From Coriaria nepalensis (taxonomy: Eukaryota; Streptophyta; Magnoliopsida; Cucurbitales; Coriariaceae), in contig CP114481.1 in the NCBI GenBank assembly GCA_027186245.1, positions 23,529,501 through 23,593,500 of the forward strand: 64,000 nt of DNA. The letters are read 5' to 3'. Below are positions 37,840-50,812 of this stretch, one piece after another. The notes below the pieces were generated by a model. It searched no databases. It was not told where the DNA came from and saw only the letters and a program-made list of their open reading frames with translations. The position numbers and the translations under genes were made by a program. The stretch's first letter is position 1. The number at the start of each line of letters is the position of its first letter.

Positions 37840-40780
37840 AGAATTGGTTCGAAGTTCTTTCAAACAATTTAATGATATGAAAAGACTGAATGATTTGCTT
37901 TTTAAGGCTTAAATAATGCATTCTTGTCTTGAATAGATTAATTGCAAAATATGTAATAAAATCAGGATTGAAGGGCAAAAATAGAATTCATTCGAATCAA
38001 TTTAGAATGATTTAATGATAAGGAGAGACTCAATGAAATGATTTTAAGGAAAAACAAATGCATTGTTGCTTTCAATAGATCAACTACAAGTTATGCATGA
38101 AAGTCATTTTTAAAGACTGAATTTCGTTCAAAGTGATTTAGAATGATTTAATGACTAAAAGAGACGCAATAATATGACTTTGAGGATAAAAAATGCATAG
38201 TTGCCATCAATAGATCAATTGCAAGTTATCCATGAAACTCGTGTTTTCAATGCAAAAATAGAATTGGTTCGAAGTGCTTTCAAACAATTTAATGATATGA
38301 AAAGACTGAATGATATGCTTTTTAAGACTAAAATAATGCATTGTTGTCTTCAATAGATTAATTGCAAGTTATGTAAGAAAATCATGTGTGAAGGGTGAAA
38401 ATAAAATTCGTTTGAATTAATTTAGAATGATTTATTGACTAGAAGAGACTCAATGACATGACTTTAAGGCTAAAGAAATGCATTGTTGCCTTCACTAGAT
38501 CAACTGCAAGTTATGCATGAAAGTCATCTTTAAAGGCCGTATTTCGTTCGAAGTAATTTAGAATGATTTAACGACTAAAAGTGATGCAATACTATGACTT
38601 TAAGGCTAAAAAATGCATAGTTGCCTTCAATAGATCAATTACAAGTTATGCATGAAAGTAGTGTCTAAAATAGAAAAATAGAATTGGTTCGAAGTGTTTA
38701 AAACAATTTAATGATATGAAAAGACTGAATGATATACTTTTTAAGGCTAAAATAATGCATTATTGTATTCAATAGATTAATTGTAGGTTATGAAAGAAAA
38801 TCATGTGTGAAGGGTGAAAATAAAATTCGTTTAAATTAATTTAGAATGATTTATTGACTAGAAGAGACTCAGTGACATGATTTTAAGGCTAAACAAATGC
38901 ATTGTTACCTTCAGTAGATCAACTGCAAGTTATGCACGAAAGTCATGTTTAAAGGCCGAATTTCGTTCGAAGTAATTTAGAATGATTTAATGACTAAAAG
39001 AGACGCAATACTATGACTTTATGGCTAAAAAATGCATAGTTGCCTTCAATAGATCAATTACAAGTTATGAATGAAAGTAGTGTCGAAAATGGAAAAATAG
39101 AATTGGTTCGAAGTGTTTTCAAACAATTTCATGATATGAAAAGACTGAATGATACACTTTTTAAGGCTAAAATAATGCATTGTTGTATTCAATAGATTAA
39201 TTGCAGGTTATGTAAGAAAATCATGTTTGAAGGGTGAAAATAAAATTCGTTCGAATTAATTTACAATGATTTATTGACTAGAAAAGACTCAACGACATGA
39301 CTTTAAGGCTAAACAAATGCATCGTTGCCTTCAGTAGATCAACTGCAAGTTATGCATGAAAGTCATGTTTAAAGGCCGTATTTCATTCGAAGTAATTTAG
39401 AATGATTTAATGACTAAAAGAGACGCAATACTATGACTTTCAGGCTAAAAAATGCATAGTTGCCTTCAGTAGATCAACTACAAGTTATGCATGAAACTCG
39501 TGTTTTAAATGGAAAAATAGAATTGGTTCGAAGTGTTTTCAAACAATTTAATGATATGAAAAGACTGAATGATATACTTTTTAAGGCTAAAATAATGCAT
39601 TGTTGTATTCAATAGATTAATTGCAGGTTATGTAAGAAAATCATGTTTGAAGGGCGAAAATATAATTCGTTCGAATTAATTTACAATGATTTATTGACTA
39701 GAAGAGACTCAATGACATGACTTTAAGGATAAACAAATGCATTGTTGTCTTCAATAGATTAACTGCAAGTTATCCACGAAAGTCATGTTTAAAGGCCGAA
39801 TTTGGTTCGAAGTAATTTAGAATGATTTAATGACTAAAAGAGACGCAATAATATGACTTTAAGGATTAAAAAATGCATAGTTGCCTTCAATAGATCAATT
39901 GCAAGTTATGCATGAAACTCGTGTTTTAAATGCAAAAATAGAATTGGTTCGAAGTTCTTTCAAACAATTTAATGATATGAAAAGACTGAATGATATGCTT
40001 TTTAAGACTAAAATAATGCATTGTTGTCTTCAATAGATTAATTGCAAGTTATGTAAGAAAATCATGTGTGAAGGGTGAAAATAAAATCGTTTGAATTAAT
40101 TTAGAATGTTTTATTGACTAGAAGAGACTCAGTGACACGACTTTAAGGCTAAACAAATGCATTGTTGCCTTCAGTACATCAACTGCAAGTTATGCACGAA
40201 AGTCATGTTTAAAGGCCGAATTCCGTTCAAAGTAATTTAGAATGATTTAATGACTAAAAGAGATGCAATACTATGACTTTAAGGCTAAAAAAATGCATAG
40301 TTGCCTTCAATAGATAAATTACAAGTTATGCATGAATGTCGTGCCTTAAATGCAAAAATAGAATTGGTTCGAAGTGCTGTCAAATAATTTAATGATATGA
40401 AAAGACTTAATGATATGCTTTTTAAGACTAAAATAATGCATTGTTGTCTTCAATATATTAATTGCAGGTTATGTAAGAAAATCATGTTTGAAGGGCGAAA
40501 ATAAAGTTCGTTCGAATTAATTTACAATGATTTATTGACTAGAAGAGACTCAATGACATGACTTTAAGGCTAAACAAATGCATTGTTGCTTTCAATAGAT
40601 CAACTGCAAGTTATGCACGAAAGTCATGTTTATGGGGCGAATTTCATTCGAAGTGATTTAGAATGATTTACTGACTAAAAGAGATCCAATAATATGACCT
40701 TAAGACTAAAAAAATGCATAGTTGCCTTCAATAGATCAATTGCAAGTTATGCATGAAAGTTGTGTTTTAAATGCAAAAAT
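37840..40780 (+). repeat. 2,941-bp (seven-trimer) HOR, copy 1
   Basis: The sequence from about 37,840 returns with an offset of 2,941 bp. Anchors are CAACTACAAG at 38,081 and 41,022, and the ATGAATGTCGTGCC type C at 40,328 and 43,269. C starts are 38,194, 38,614, 39,033, 39,453, 39,874, 40,294 and 40,715. Several units are 419-420 bp because the A run before C is one base shorter (GGCTAAAAAATGC). A monomers here often read TGTTGTATTCAATAG. Confidence 0.88.
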
Positions 40781-43776
40781 AGAATTGGTTCGAAGTTCTT
40801 TCAAACAATTTAATGATATGAAAAGACTGAATGATTTGCTTTTTAAGGCTAAAATAATGCATTCTTGTCTTGAATAGATTAATTGCAAAATATGTAATAA
40901 AATCAGGATTGAAGGGCAAAAATAGAATTCATTCGAATCAATTTAGAATGATTTAATGATAAGGAGAGACTCAATGAAATGATTTTAAGGAAAAACAAAT
41001 GCATTGTTGCTTTCAATAGATCAACTACAAGTTACGCATGAAAGTCATTTTTAAAGACTGAATTTCGTTCAAAGTGATTTAGAATGATTTAATGACTAAA
41101 AGAGACGCAATAATATGACTTTGAGGATAAAAAATGCATAGTTGCCATCAATAGATCAATTGCAAGTTATCCATGAAACTCGTGTTTTCAATGCAAAAAT
41201 AGAATTGGTTCGAAGTGCTTTCAAACAATTTAATGATATGAAAAGACTGAATGATATGCTTTTTAAGACTAAAATAATGCATTGTTGTCTTCAATAGATT
41301 AATTGCAAGTTATGTAAGAAAATCATGTGTGAAGGGTGAAAATAAAATTCGTTTGAATTAATTTAGAATGATTTATTGACTAGAAGAGACTCAATGACAT
41401 GACTTTAAGGCTAAAGAAATGCATTGTTGCCTTCACTAGATCAACTGCAAGTTATGCATGAAAGTCATCTTTAAAGGCCGTATTTCGTTCGAAGTAATTT
41501 AGAATGATTTAATGACTAAAAGAGATGCAATACTATGACTTTAAGGCTAAAAAATGCATAGTTGCCTTCAATAGATCAATTACAAGTTATGCATGAAAGT
41601 AGTGTCTAAAATAGAAAAATAGAATTGGTTCGAAGTGTTTAAAACAATTTAATGATATGAAAAGACTGAATGATATACTTTTTAAGGCTAAAATAATGCA
41701 TTATTGTATTCAATAGATTAATTGTAGGTTATGAAAGAAAATCATGTGTGAAGGGTGAAAATAAAATTCGTTTAAATTAATTTAGAATGATTTATTGACT
41801 AGAAGAGACTCAGTGACATGACTTTAAGGCTAAACAAATGCATTGTTGCCTTCAGTAGATCAACTGCAAGTTATGCACGAAAGTCATGTTTAAAGGCCGA
41901 ATTTCGTTCGAAGTAATTTAGAATGATTTAATGACTAAAAGAGACGCAATACTATGACTTTATGGCTAAAAAATGCATAGTTGCCTTCAATAGATCAATT
42001 ACAAGTTATGAATGAAAGTAGTGTCGAAAATGGAAAAATAGAATTGGTTCGAAGTGTTTTCAAACAATTTCATGATATGAAAAGACTGAATGATACACTT
42101 TTTAAGGCTAAAATAATGCATTGTTGTATTCAATAGATTAATTGCAGGTTATGTAAGAAAATCATGTCTGAAGGGCGAAAATAAAATTCGTTCGAATTAA
42201 TTTACAATGATTTATTGACTAGAAAAGACTCAACGACATGACTTTAAGGCTAAACAAATGCATCGTTGCCTTCAGTAGATCAACTGCAAGTTATGCATGA
42301 AAGTCATGTTTAAAAGCCGTATTTCATTAGAAGTAATTTAGAATGATTTAATGACTAAAAGAGACGCAATACTATGACTTTCAGGCTAAAAAATGCATAG
42401 TTGCCTTCAGTAGATCAACTACAAGTTATGCATGAAAGTAGTGTCTAAAATGGAAAAATAGAATTGGTTCGAAGTGTTTTCAAACAATTTAATGATATGA
42501 AAAGGCTGAATGATATACTTTTTAAGGCTAAAATAATGCATTGTTGTATTCAATAGATTAATTGCAGGTTATGTAAGAAAATCATGTTTGAAGGGCGAAA
42601 ATATAATTCGTTCGAATTAATTTACAATGATTTATTGACTAGAAGAGACTCAATGACATGACTTTAAGGATAAACAAATGCATTGTTGCCTTCAATAGAT
42701 TAAATGCAAGTTATCCACGAAAGTCATGTTTAAAGGCCGAATTTGGTTCGAAGTAATTTAGAATGATTTAATGACTAAAAGAGACGCAATAATATGACTT
42801 TAAGGATTAAAAAATGCATAGTTGCCTTCAATAGATCAATTGCAAGTTATTCATGAAACTCGTGTTTTAAATGCAAAAATAGAATTGGTTCGAAGTTCTT
42901 TCAAACAATTTAATGATATGAAAAGACTGAATGATATGCTTTTTAAGACTAAAATAATGCATTGTTGTCTTCAATAGATTAATTGCAAGTTATGTAAGAA
43001 AATCATGTGTGAAGGGTGAAAATAAAATCGTTTGAATTAATTTAGAATGTTTTATTGACTAGAAGAGACTCAGTGACACGACTTTAAGGCTAAACAAATG
43101 CATTGTTGCCTTCAGTACATCAACTGCAAGTTATGCACGAAAGTCATGTTTAAAGGCCGAATTCCGTTCGAAGTAATTTAGAATGATTTAATGACTAAAA
43201 GAGATGCAATACTATGACTTTAAGGCTAAAAAAATGCATAGTTGCCTTCAATAGATAAATTACAAGTTATGCATGAATGTCATGCCTTAAATGCAAAAAT
43301 AGAATTGGTTCGAAGTGCTGTCAAATAATTTAATGATATGAAAAGACTGAATGATATGCTTTTTAAGACTAAAATAATGCATTGTTGTCTTCAATATATT
43401 AATTGCAGGTTATGTAAGAAAATCATGTTTGAAGGGCGAGAATAAAGTTCGTTCGAATTAATTTACAATGATTTATTGACTAGAAGAGACTCAATGACAT
43501 GACTTTAACGCTAAACAAATGCATTGTTGCTTTCAATAGATCAACTGCAAGTTATGCACGAAAGTCATGTTTATGGGGCGAATTTCATTCGAAGTGATTT
43601 AGAATGATTTACTGACTAAAAGAGATCCAATAATATGACCTTAAGACTAAAAAAATGCATAGTTGCCTTCAATAGATCAATTGCAAGTTATGCATGAAAG
43701 TTGTGTTTTAAATGCAAAAATAGAATTGGTTCGAAGTTCTTTCAAACAATTTAATGATATGAAAAGACTGAATGAT
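40781..43776 (+). repeat. 2,941-bp (seven-trimer) HOR, copy 2
   Basis: A near-identical second copy. C starts 41,135, 41,555, 41,974, 42,394, 42,815, 43,235 and 43,656 each lie 2,941 bp after their partners. Visible differences are single bases such as GTTACGCATG for GTTATGCATG near 41,031, plus one C monomer near 42,430 that has GAAAGTAGTGTCTAAAATGG where copy 1 has GAAACTCGTGTTTTAAATGG. Homology ends near 43,776, where GATATAC replaces GATTTGC. Confidence 0.88.
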
Positions 43777-46601
43777 ATACTTTTTAAGGCTAAAATAATG
43801 CATTGTTGTATTCAATAGATTAATTGCAGGTTATGTAAGAAAATCATGTTTGAAGGGCGAAAATAAAATTCGTTCGAATTAATTTACAATGATTTATTGA
43901 CTAGAAGACACTCAATGACATGACTTTAAGGATAAACAAATGCATTGTTGCCTTCAATAGATTAACTGCAAGTTATCCACGAAAGTCATGTTTAAAGGCC
44001 GAATTTGGTTCGAAGTAATTTAGAATGATTTAATGACTAAAAGAGACGCAATAATATGACTTTAAGGATTAAAAAATGCGTAGTTGCCTTCAATAGATCA
44101 ATTGCAAGTTATGCATGAAACTCGTGTTTTAAATGCAAAAATAGAATTGGTTCGAAGTTCTTTCAAACAATTTAATGATATGAAAAGACTGAATGATTTG
44201 CTTTTTAAGGCTAAAATAATGCATTCTTGTCTTGAATAGATTAATTGCTGGTTAAGTAAGAAAATCATGATTGAAGGGCAAAAATAGAATTCATTCGAAT
44301 TAATTTAGAATGATTTAATGATAAGGAGAGACTCAATGACATGATTTTAAGGAAAAACAAATGCATTGTTGCCTTCAATAGATTAACTGCAAGTTATCCA
44401 CGGAAGTCATGTTTAAAGGCCGAATTTCGTTCGAAGTAATTTAGAATGATTCAATGACTAAAAGAAACGCAATACTACGACTTTAAGGCTAAAAAAATTG
44501 ATAGTTGCCTTCAATAGATCAATTACAAGTTATGCATGAAAGTCGTGCCTTAAATGCAAAAATAGAATTGGTTAGAAGTGCTTTCAAACCATTTAATGAT
44601 ATGAAAAGACTGAATGATGTGCTTTTTAAGACTAAAATAATGCTTTGTTGTCTTCGATTGATTAATTGCAAGTTATGTAAGAAAATCATGTGTGAAGGGT
44701 GAAAATAAAATTCGTTTGAATTAATTTAGAATGATTTATTGACTAGAAGAGACTCAATGACATGGCCTTCAGGCTAAACAAATGCATTGTTGCCTTCAGT
44801 AGATCAACTGCAAGTTATGCACGGAAGTCATGTTTAAAGGCCGTATTTCGTTCGAATTAATTTAGAATGATTTAATGACTAAAAGAGACGCAATACTATG
44901 ACTTTATGGCTAAAAAATGCATAGTTGCCTTCAATAGATCAATTACAAGTTATGAATGAAAGTAGTGTCTAAAATGGAAAAATAGAATTGGTTCGAAGTG
45001 TTTTCAAACTATTTCATGATATGAAAAGACTAAATGATATACTTTTTAAGGCTAAAATAATGCATTGTTGTATTTGATAGATTAATTGCAGGTTATGTAA
45101 GAAAATCATGTTTGAAGGGCGAAAATAAAATTCGTTCGAATTAATTTACAATGATTTATTGACTAGAAGAGACTCAATGACATGACTTTAAGGCTAAACA
45201 AATGCATTGTTGCCTTCAATAGATAAACTGCAAGTTATCCATGAAAGTCATGTTTAAAGGCCGAATTTCGTTCGAAGTACTTTAGAATGATTTAATGACT
45301 AAAAAAGACGCAATAATATGATTTTAAGGATAAAAAAATGCATAGTTGCCTTCAATAGATCAATTGCAAGTTATGAATGAAAGTAGTGTCTAAAATGGAA
45401 AAATAGAATTGGTTCGAAGTGTTTTCAAACAATTTCATGATATGAAAAGACTGAATGATATGCTTTTTATGGCTAAAATAATGCATTGTTGTTTTCAATA
45501 GATTAATTGCAAGTTATGTAAGAAAATCATGTCTGAAGGGCGAAAATAAAATTCGTTCGAATTAATTTACAATGATTTATTGACTAGAAGAGACTCAATG
45601 ACATGACTTTAAGGCTAAACAAATGCATTGTTGCCTTCAATAGATTAACTGCAAGTTATCCACGAAAGTTATGTTTAAAGGCCGAATTTCGTTCGAAGTA
45701 ATTTAGAATGATTTAATGACTAAAAGAGACGCAATAATATGACTTTAAGGATAAAAAAATGCATAGTTGGCTTCAATAAATCAATTACAAGTTATGCATG
45801 AAAGTCGAGCCTTAAATGCAAAAATGGAATTGGTTCGAAGTGCTTTCAAAAAATTTAATGATATGAAAAGACTGAATGATACGCTTTTTAAGACTAAAAT
45901 AATGCATTGTTGTCTTCAATAGATTAATTGCAGGTTAAGTAAGAAAATCATGATTGAAGGGCAAAAATAGAATTTATTCGAATCAATTTAGAATGATTTA
46001 ATGATAAGGAGAGACTCACTGACATGATTTTAAGGAAAAACAAATGCATTGTTGCCTTCAATAGATTAACTGCAAGTTATCCACAGAAGTCATGTTTAAA
46101 GGCCGAATTTCGTTCGAAGTAATTTAGAATGATTTAATGACTAAAAGAAACGCAATACTACGACTTTAAGGCTAAAAAAATGCATAGTTGTCTTCAATAG
46201 ATCAATTACAAGTTATGCATGAAAGTCGTTCCTTAAATGCAAAAATAGAATTGGTTAGAAGTGCTTTCAAACAATTTAATGATATGAAAAGACTTAATGA
46301 TATGCTTTTTAAGACTAAAATAATGCTTTGTTGTCTTCGATAGATTAATTGCAAGTTATGTAAGAAAATCATGTGTGAAGGGTGAAAATAAAATTCGTTT
46401 GAATTAATTTAGAATGATTTATTGACTAGAATAGACTCAATGACATGACCTTAAGGCGAAACAAAGGCATTGTTGCCTTCAATAGATTAACTGCAAGTTA
46501 TCCACGAAAGTCATGTTTAAAGGCCGAATTTCATTCGAAGCGATTTAGAATGATTTAATGACTCGAAGAGATGCAATAACATGGCTTTAAGGCCAAAAAA
46601 A
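43777..46601 (+). repeat. Mosaic trimers with 1,262- and 1,683-bp duplications
   Basis: Positions 43,780-44,130 repeat 42,518-42,868 (offset 1,262, three trimers). Positions 44,250-44,760 repeat at 45,933-46,443 (offset 1,683). They share GGTTAAGTAAGAAAATCATG, AAGGAAAAACAAATGC, ACTACGACTTTAAGG and GGTTAGAAGTGC. The same GGTTAAGTAAG variant appears again at 60,663. C starts run in phase: 44,077, 44,498, 44,918, 45,339, 45,760 and 46,181. The C at 44,498 has lost the ATGCAT start (ATTGATAG). Confidence 0.8.
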
Positions 46602-49600
46602 TGCATAGTTGCCTTCAATAGATCAATTGCAAGTTATGCATGAAACTCGTGTTTTAAATGCAAAAATAGAATTGGTTCGAAGTGCTTTCAAACAATTTAA
46701 TGATATGAAAAGACTGAATGATATGCTTTTTAAGACTAAAATAATGGATTGTTGTCTTCAATATATTAATTGCACGTTATGTAAGAAAATCATGTGTGAA
46801 GGGTGAAAATAAAATTCGTTTGAATTAATTTAGAATGATTTATTGACTAGAAGAGACTCAATGACATGACCTTAAGGCGAAACAAAGGCATTGTTGCCAT
46901 CAACAGATTAACTGCAAGTTATCCATGAAAGTCATGTTTAAAGGCCGAATTTCATTCGAAGCGATTTAGATTGATTTAATGACTAAAAGAGACGCAATAC
47001 TATGACTTTAAGGCTAAAAAAATGCATAGTTGCCTTCAATAGATCATTTACAAGTTATGCATGAAAGTCGTGCCTTAAATGCAAAAATAGAATTAGTTCG
47101 AAGTGTTTTCAAACAATTTAATGATATGAAAAGACTGAATGATATACTTTCTAAGGCTAAAATAATGCATTGTTGTATTCAATAGATTAATTGCAGGTTA
47201 TGTAAGAAAATCATGTTTGAAGGGTGAAAATAAAATTCATACGAATTAATTTACACTGATTTATTGACTAGAAGAGACTCAATGACATGACTTTAAGGCG
47301 AAACAAAGGCATTGTTGCCTTCAATAGATTAACTGCAAGTTATCCACGATAGTCATGTTTAAAGGCCGAATTTCATTCGAAGCGATTTAGAATGATTTAA
47401 TGACTCGAAGAGATGCAATAACATGGCTTTAAGGCCAAAAAAATGCATAGTTGCCTTCACTAGATAAATTACAAGTTATGCATGAAAGTCGTGCCTTAAA
47501 TGCAAAAATAGAATTGGTTCGAAGTGCTTCCAAATTATTTAATGATATGAAAAGACTGAATGATATGCTTTTTAAGACTAAAATAATGCATTGTTGTCTT
47601 CAATATATTAATCGCAGGTTATGTAAGAAAATCATGTTTGAAGGGCGAAAATAAAATTCGTTCGAATTAATTTACAATGATTTATTGACTAGAAGAGACT
47701 CAATGACATGACTTTAAGGAGAAACAAATGCATTGTTGCCTTCAATATATTAACTGCAAGTTATCCACGAAAGTCATGTTTAAAGGCCGAATTTCGTTCG
47801 AAGTAATTTCGAATGATTTAATGACTAAAAGAGACGCAATACTATGACTTTAAGGCTAAAAAAATGCATAGTTGCCTTCAATAGATCAATTACGAATTAT
47901 GCATGAAAGTCGTGCCTTAAATGCAAAAATAGAATTTGTTCGAAGTGCTTTCAAACAATTTAATAATATGAAAAGACTGACTGATATGCTTTTTAAGACT
48001 ATAATAATGCATTGTTGTCTTCAATACATTAATTGCAAGTTATGTAAGAAAATCATGTGTGAAGGGTGAAAATAAAATTCGTTTGAATTAATTTAGAATG
48101 TTTTATTGACTAGAAGAGACTCAGTGACATGACTTTAAGGCTAAACAAATGCATTGTTGCCTTCAATACATCAACTACAAGTTATCCACGAAAGTCATGT
48201 TTAAAGGCCGGATTTCGTTCGAAGTAATTTCGAATGATTTAATGACTAAAAGAGACGCAATACTATGACTTTAAGGCCAAAAAAATGCATAGTTGCCTTC
48301 AATACATCAATTGCAAGTTATGCATGAAACCTGTGTTTTAAATGCAAAAATAGAATTGGTTCGAAGTGCTTTCAAACAATTTAATGATATGAAAAGACTG
48401 ACTGATATGCTTTTTAAGACTATAATAATGCATTGTTGTCTTCAATAGATTAATTGCAAGTTATGTAAGAAAATCATGTGTGAAGGGTGAAAATAAAATT
48501 CGTTTGAATTAATTTAGAATGTTTTATTGACTAGAAGAGACTCAGTGACATGACTTTAAGGCTAAACAAATGCATTGTTGCCTTCAATACATCAACTACA
48601 AGTTATGCACGAAAGTCATGTTTAAAGGCCGGATTTCGTTCGAAGTAATTTAGAATGATTTAATGACTAAAAGAGATGCAATACTATGACTTTAAGGCTA
48701 AAAAAATGCATAGTTGCCTTCACTAGATAAATTACAAGTTATGCATGAAAGTCGTGCCTTAAATGCAAAAATAGAATTGGTTCGAAGTGCTTCTAAATTA
48801 TTTAATGATATGAAAAGACTGAATGATATGCTTTTTAAGACTAAAATAATGCATTGTTGTCTTCAATATATTAATCGCAGGTTATGTAAGAAAATCATGT
48901 TTGAAGGGCGAAAATAAAATTCGTTCGAATTAATTTACAATGATTTATTGACTAGAAGAGACTCAATGACATGACTTTAAGGAGAAACAAATGCATTGTT
49001 GCCTTCAATATATTAACTGCAAGTTATCCACGAAAGTCATGTTTAAAGGCCGAATTTCGTTCGAAGTAATTTCGAATGATTTAATGACTAAAAGAGACGC
49101 AATACTATGACTTTAAGGCTAAAAAAATGCATAGTTGCCTTCAATAGATCAATTACGAATTATGCATGAAAGTCGTGCCTTAAATGCAAAAATAGAATTT
49201 GTTCGAAGTGCTTTCAAACAATTTAATAATATGAAAAGACTGAATGATATACTTTTTAAGGCTCAAATAATGCATTGTTGTCTTCAATAGATTAATTGCA
49301 GGTTATGTAAGAAAATCATGTTTGAAGGGCGAAAATAAAATTCGTTCGAATTAATTTACAATGATTTATTGACTAGAAGAGACTCAATGACATGACTTTA
49401 AGGCAAAACAAAGGCATTGTCGCTTTCAATAGATTAACTGCAAGTTATCCACGAAAGTCATGTTTTAAGGGGCGAATTTCATTCGAAGCGATTTAGAATG
49501 ATTTAATGACTCAAAGAGATGCAATAACATGACTTTAAGGCCAAAAAAATGCATAGTTGCCTTCAATAGATCAATTGCAAGTTATGCATGAAACTCGTGT

Positions 49601-50812
49601 TTTAAATGCAAAAATAGAATTGGTTCGTAGTGCTTTCAAACAATTTAATGATATGGAAAGACTGAATGATATGCTTTTTAAGACTGAATTAATGCATTGT
49701 TGTCTTCAATATATTAATTGCAAGTTATGTAAGAAAATCATATTTGAAGGGCGAAAATAAAATTCGTTCGAATTAATTTACAATGATTTATTGACTAGAA
49801 TAGACTCAATGACATGACGTTAAGGCTAAAAAAATGCATTGTTGCCTTCAATATATTAACTGCAAGTTATCCACGAAAGTCCTGTTTAAAGGCCGAATTT
49901 CGTTCGAAGTAATTTAGAATGATTTAATGACTAAACGAGACGCAATACTATGACTTTAAGGCTAAAAATATGCATAGTTGCCTTCAACAGATCAATTACA
50001 AGTTAAGCATGAAAGTCGTGCCTTAAATGCAAAAATAGAATTTGTTCGAAGTGCTTTCAAACAATTTAATCATATGAAAAGACTGAATGATATGGTTTTT
50101 AAGACTAAAATAATGCATTGTTGTCTTCAATAGATTAATTGCTGGTTATGTAAGAAAATCATGTTTGATGGGCAAAAATGAAATTCGTCTGAATTAATTT
50201 ACAATCATTTATTGACTAGAAGAGACTCAATGATATGACTTTAAGGCTAAACAAATGCATTGTTGCCTTCAGTAGATTAATTGCAAGTTATCCATGAAAG
50301 TCATGTTTAAAGGCCGAATTCCGTTCGAAGCAATTTAGAATGATTTAATGACTAAAAGAGACGCAATACTATGACTTTAAGGCTAAAAAAATGCATAGTT
50401 GCTTTCAACAGATCAATTACAAGTTATGCATGAAAGTCGTGCCTTAAATACAAAAATAGAATTGGTTCGAAGTGCTGTCAAACAATTTAATGATATGAAA
50501 ATACTGAATGATATGCTTTTTAAGACTGAAATAATGCATTGTTGTCTTCAATATATTAATTGCAAGTTATGTAAGAAAATCATGTTTGAAGGGCGAAAAT
50601 AAAATTCGTTCGAATTAATTTACAATGATTTAATGACTAGAAGGCACTCAATGACCTGACTTTAAGGCTAAACATATGCATTGTTGCCTTCAATAGATTA
50701 ACTGCAACTTATCCACGAAAGTCATGTGTAAAGGCCGAATTTCGTTCGAAGTAATTTAGAATGATTTAATGACTAAAAGAGACCTAATACTATAACTTTA
50801 AGGCTAAAAAAA
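46602..50812 (+). repeat. Ten trimers with nested 421/842/1,263-bp duplications
   Basis: C starts are at 421-bp steps from 46,602 to 50,392. The unit at 47,444 (CACTAGATAAATTAC, ATTAATCGCAGG) recurs at 48,707. The next unit (GATCAATTACGAATTATG) recurs from 47,865 to 49,128, an offset of 1,263. Positions 48,000-48,270 recur 421 bp later (TATAATAATGC, TTCAATACATCAACTACAAG). The unit at 46,602 carries the rare AATGGATTG and GCACGTTATG shared with 16,516-16,702. Seven of the open frames of 65-67 codons fall here or at its right edge, because TAGATTAAT is often TATATTAAT. Confidence 0.82.

Larger units (their letters stand above)
34501..37840 (+). repeat. 1,683-bp (four-trimer) HOR, two copies
   Basis: Shared variants TTCAATGATATG with GACTGACTGATTTG lie at 34,501, 36,184 and 37,447. 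The first step is 1,683 bp and the second 1,263 bp (three trimers). The B variant GCGAGTTATGCACGAAAG lies at 34,720, 36,403 and 37,666 with the same steps. Copy 1 is 34,501-36,183 and copy 2 starts at 36,184. C starts are 34,828, 35,249, 35,669, 36,090, 36,511, 36,933, 37,353 and 37,774. The C at 36,090 is unusual in starting TGCATTGTTGCC, as a B would. Confidence 0.8.
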
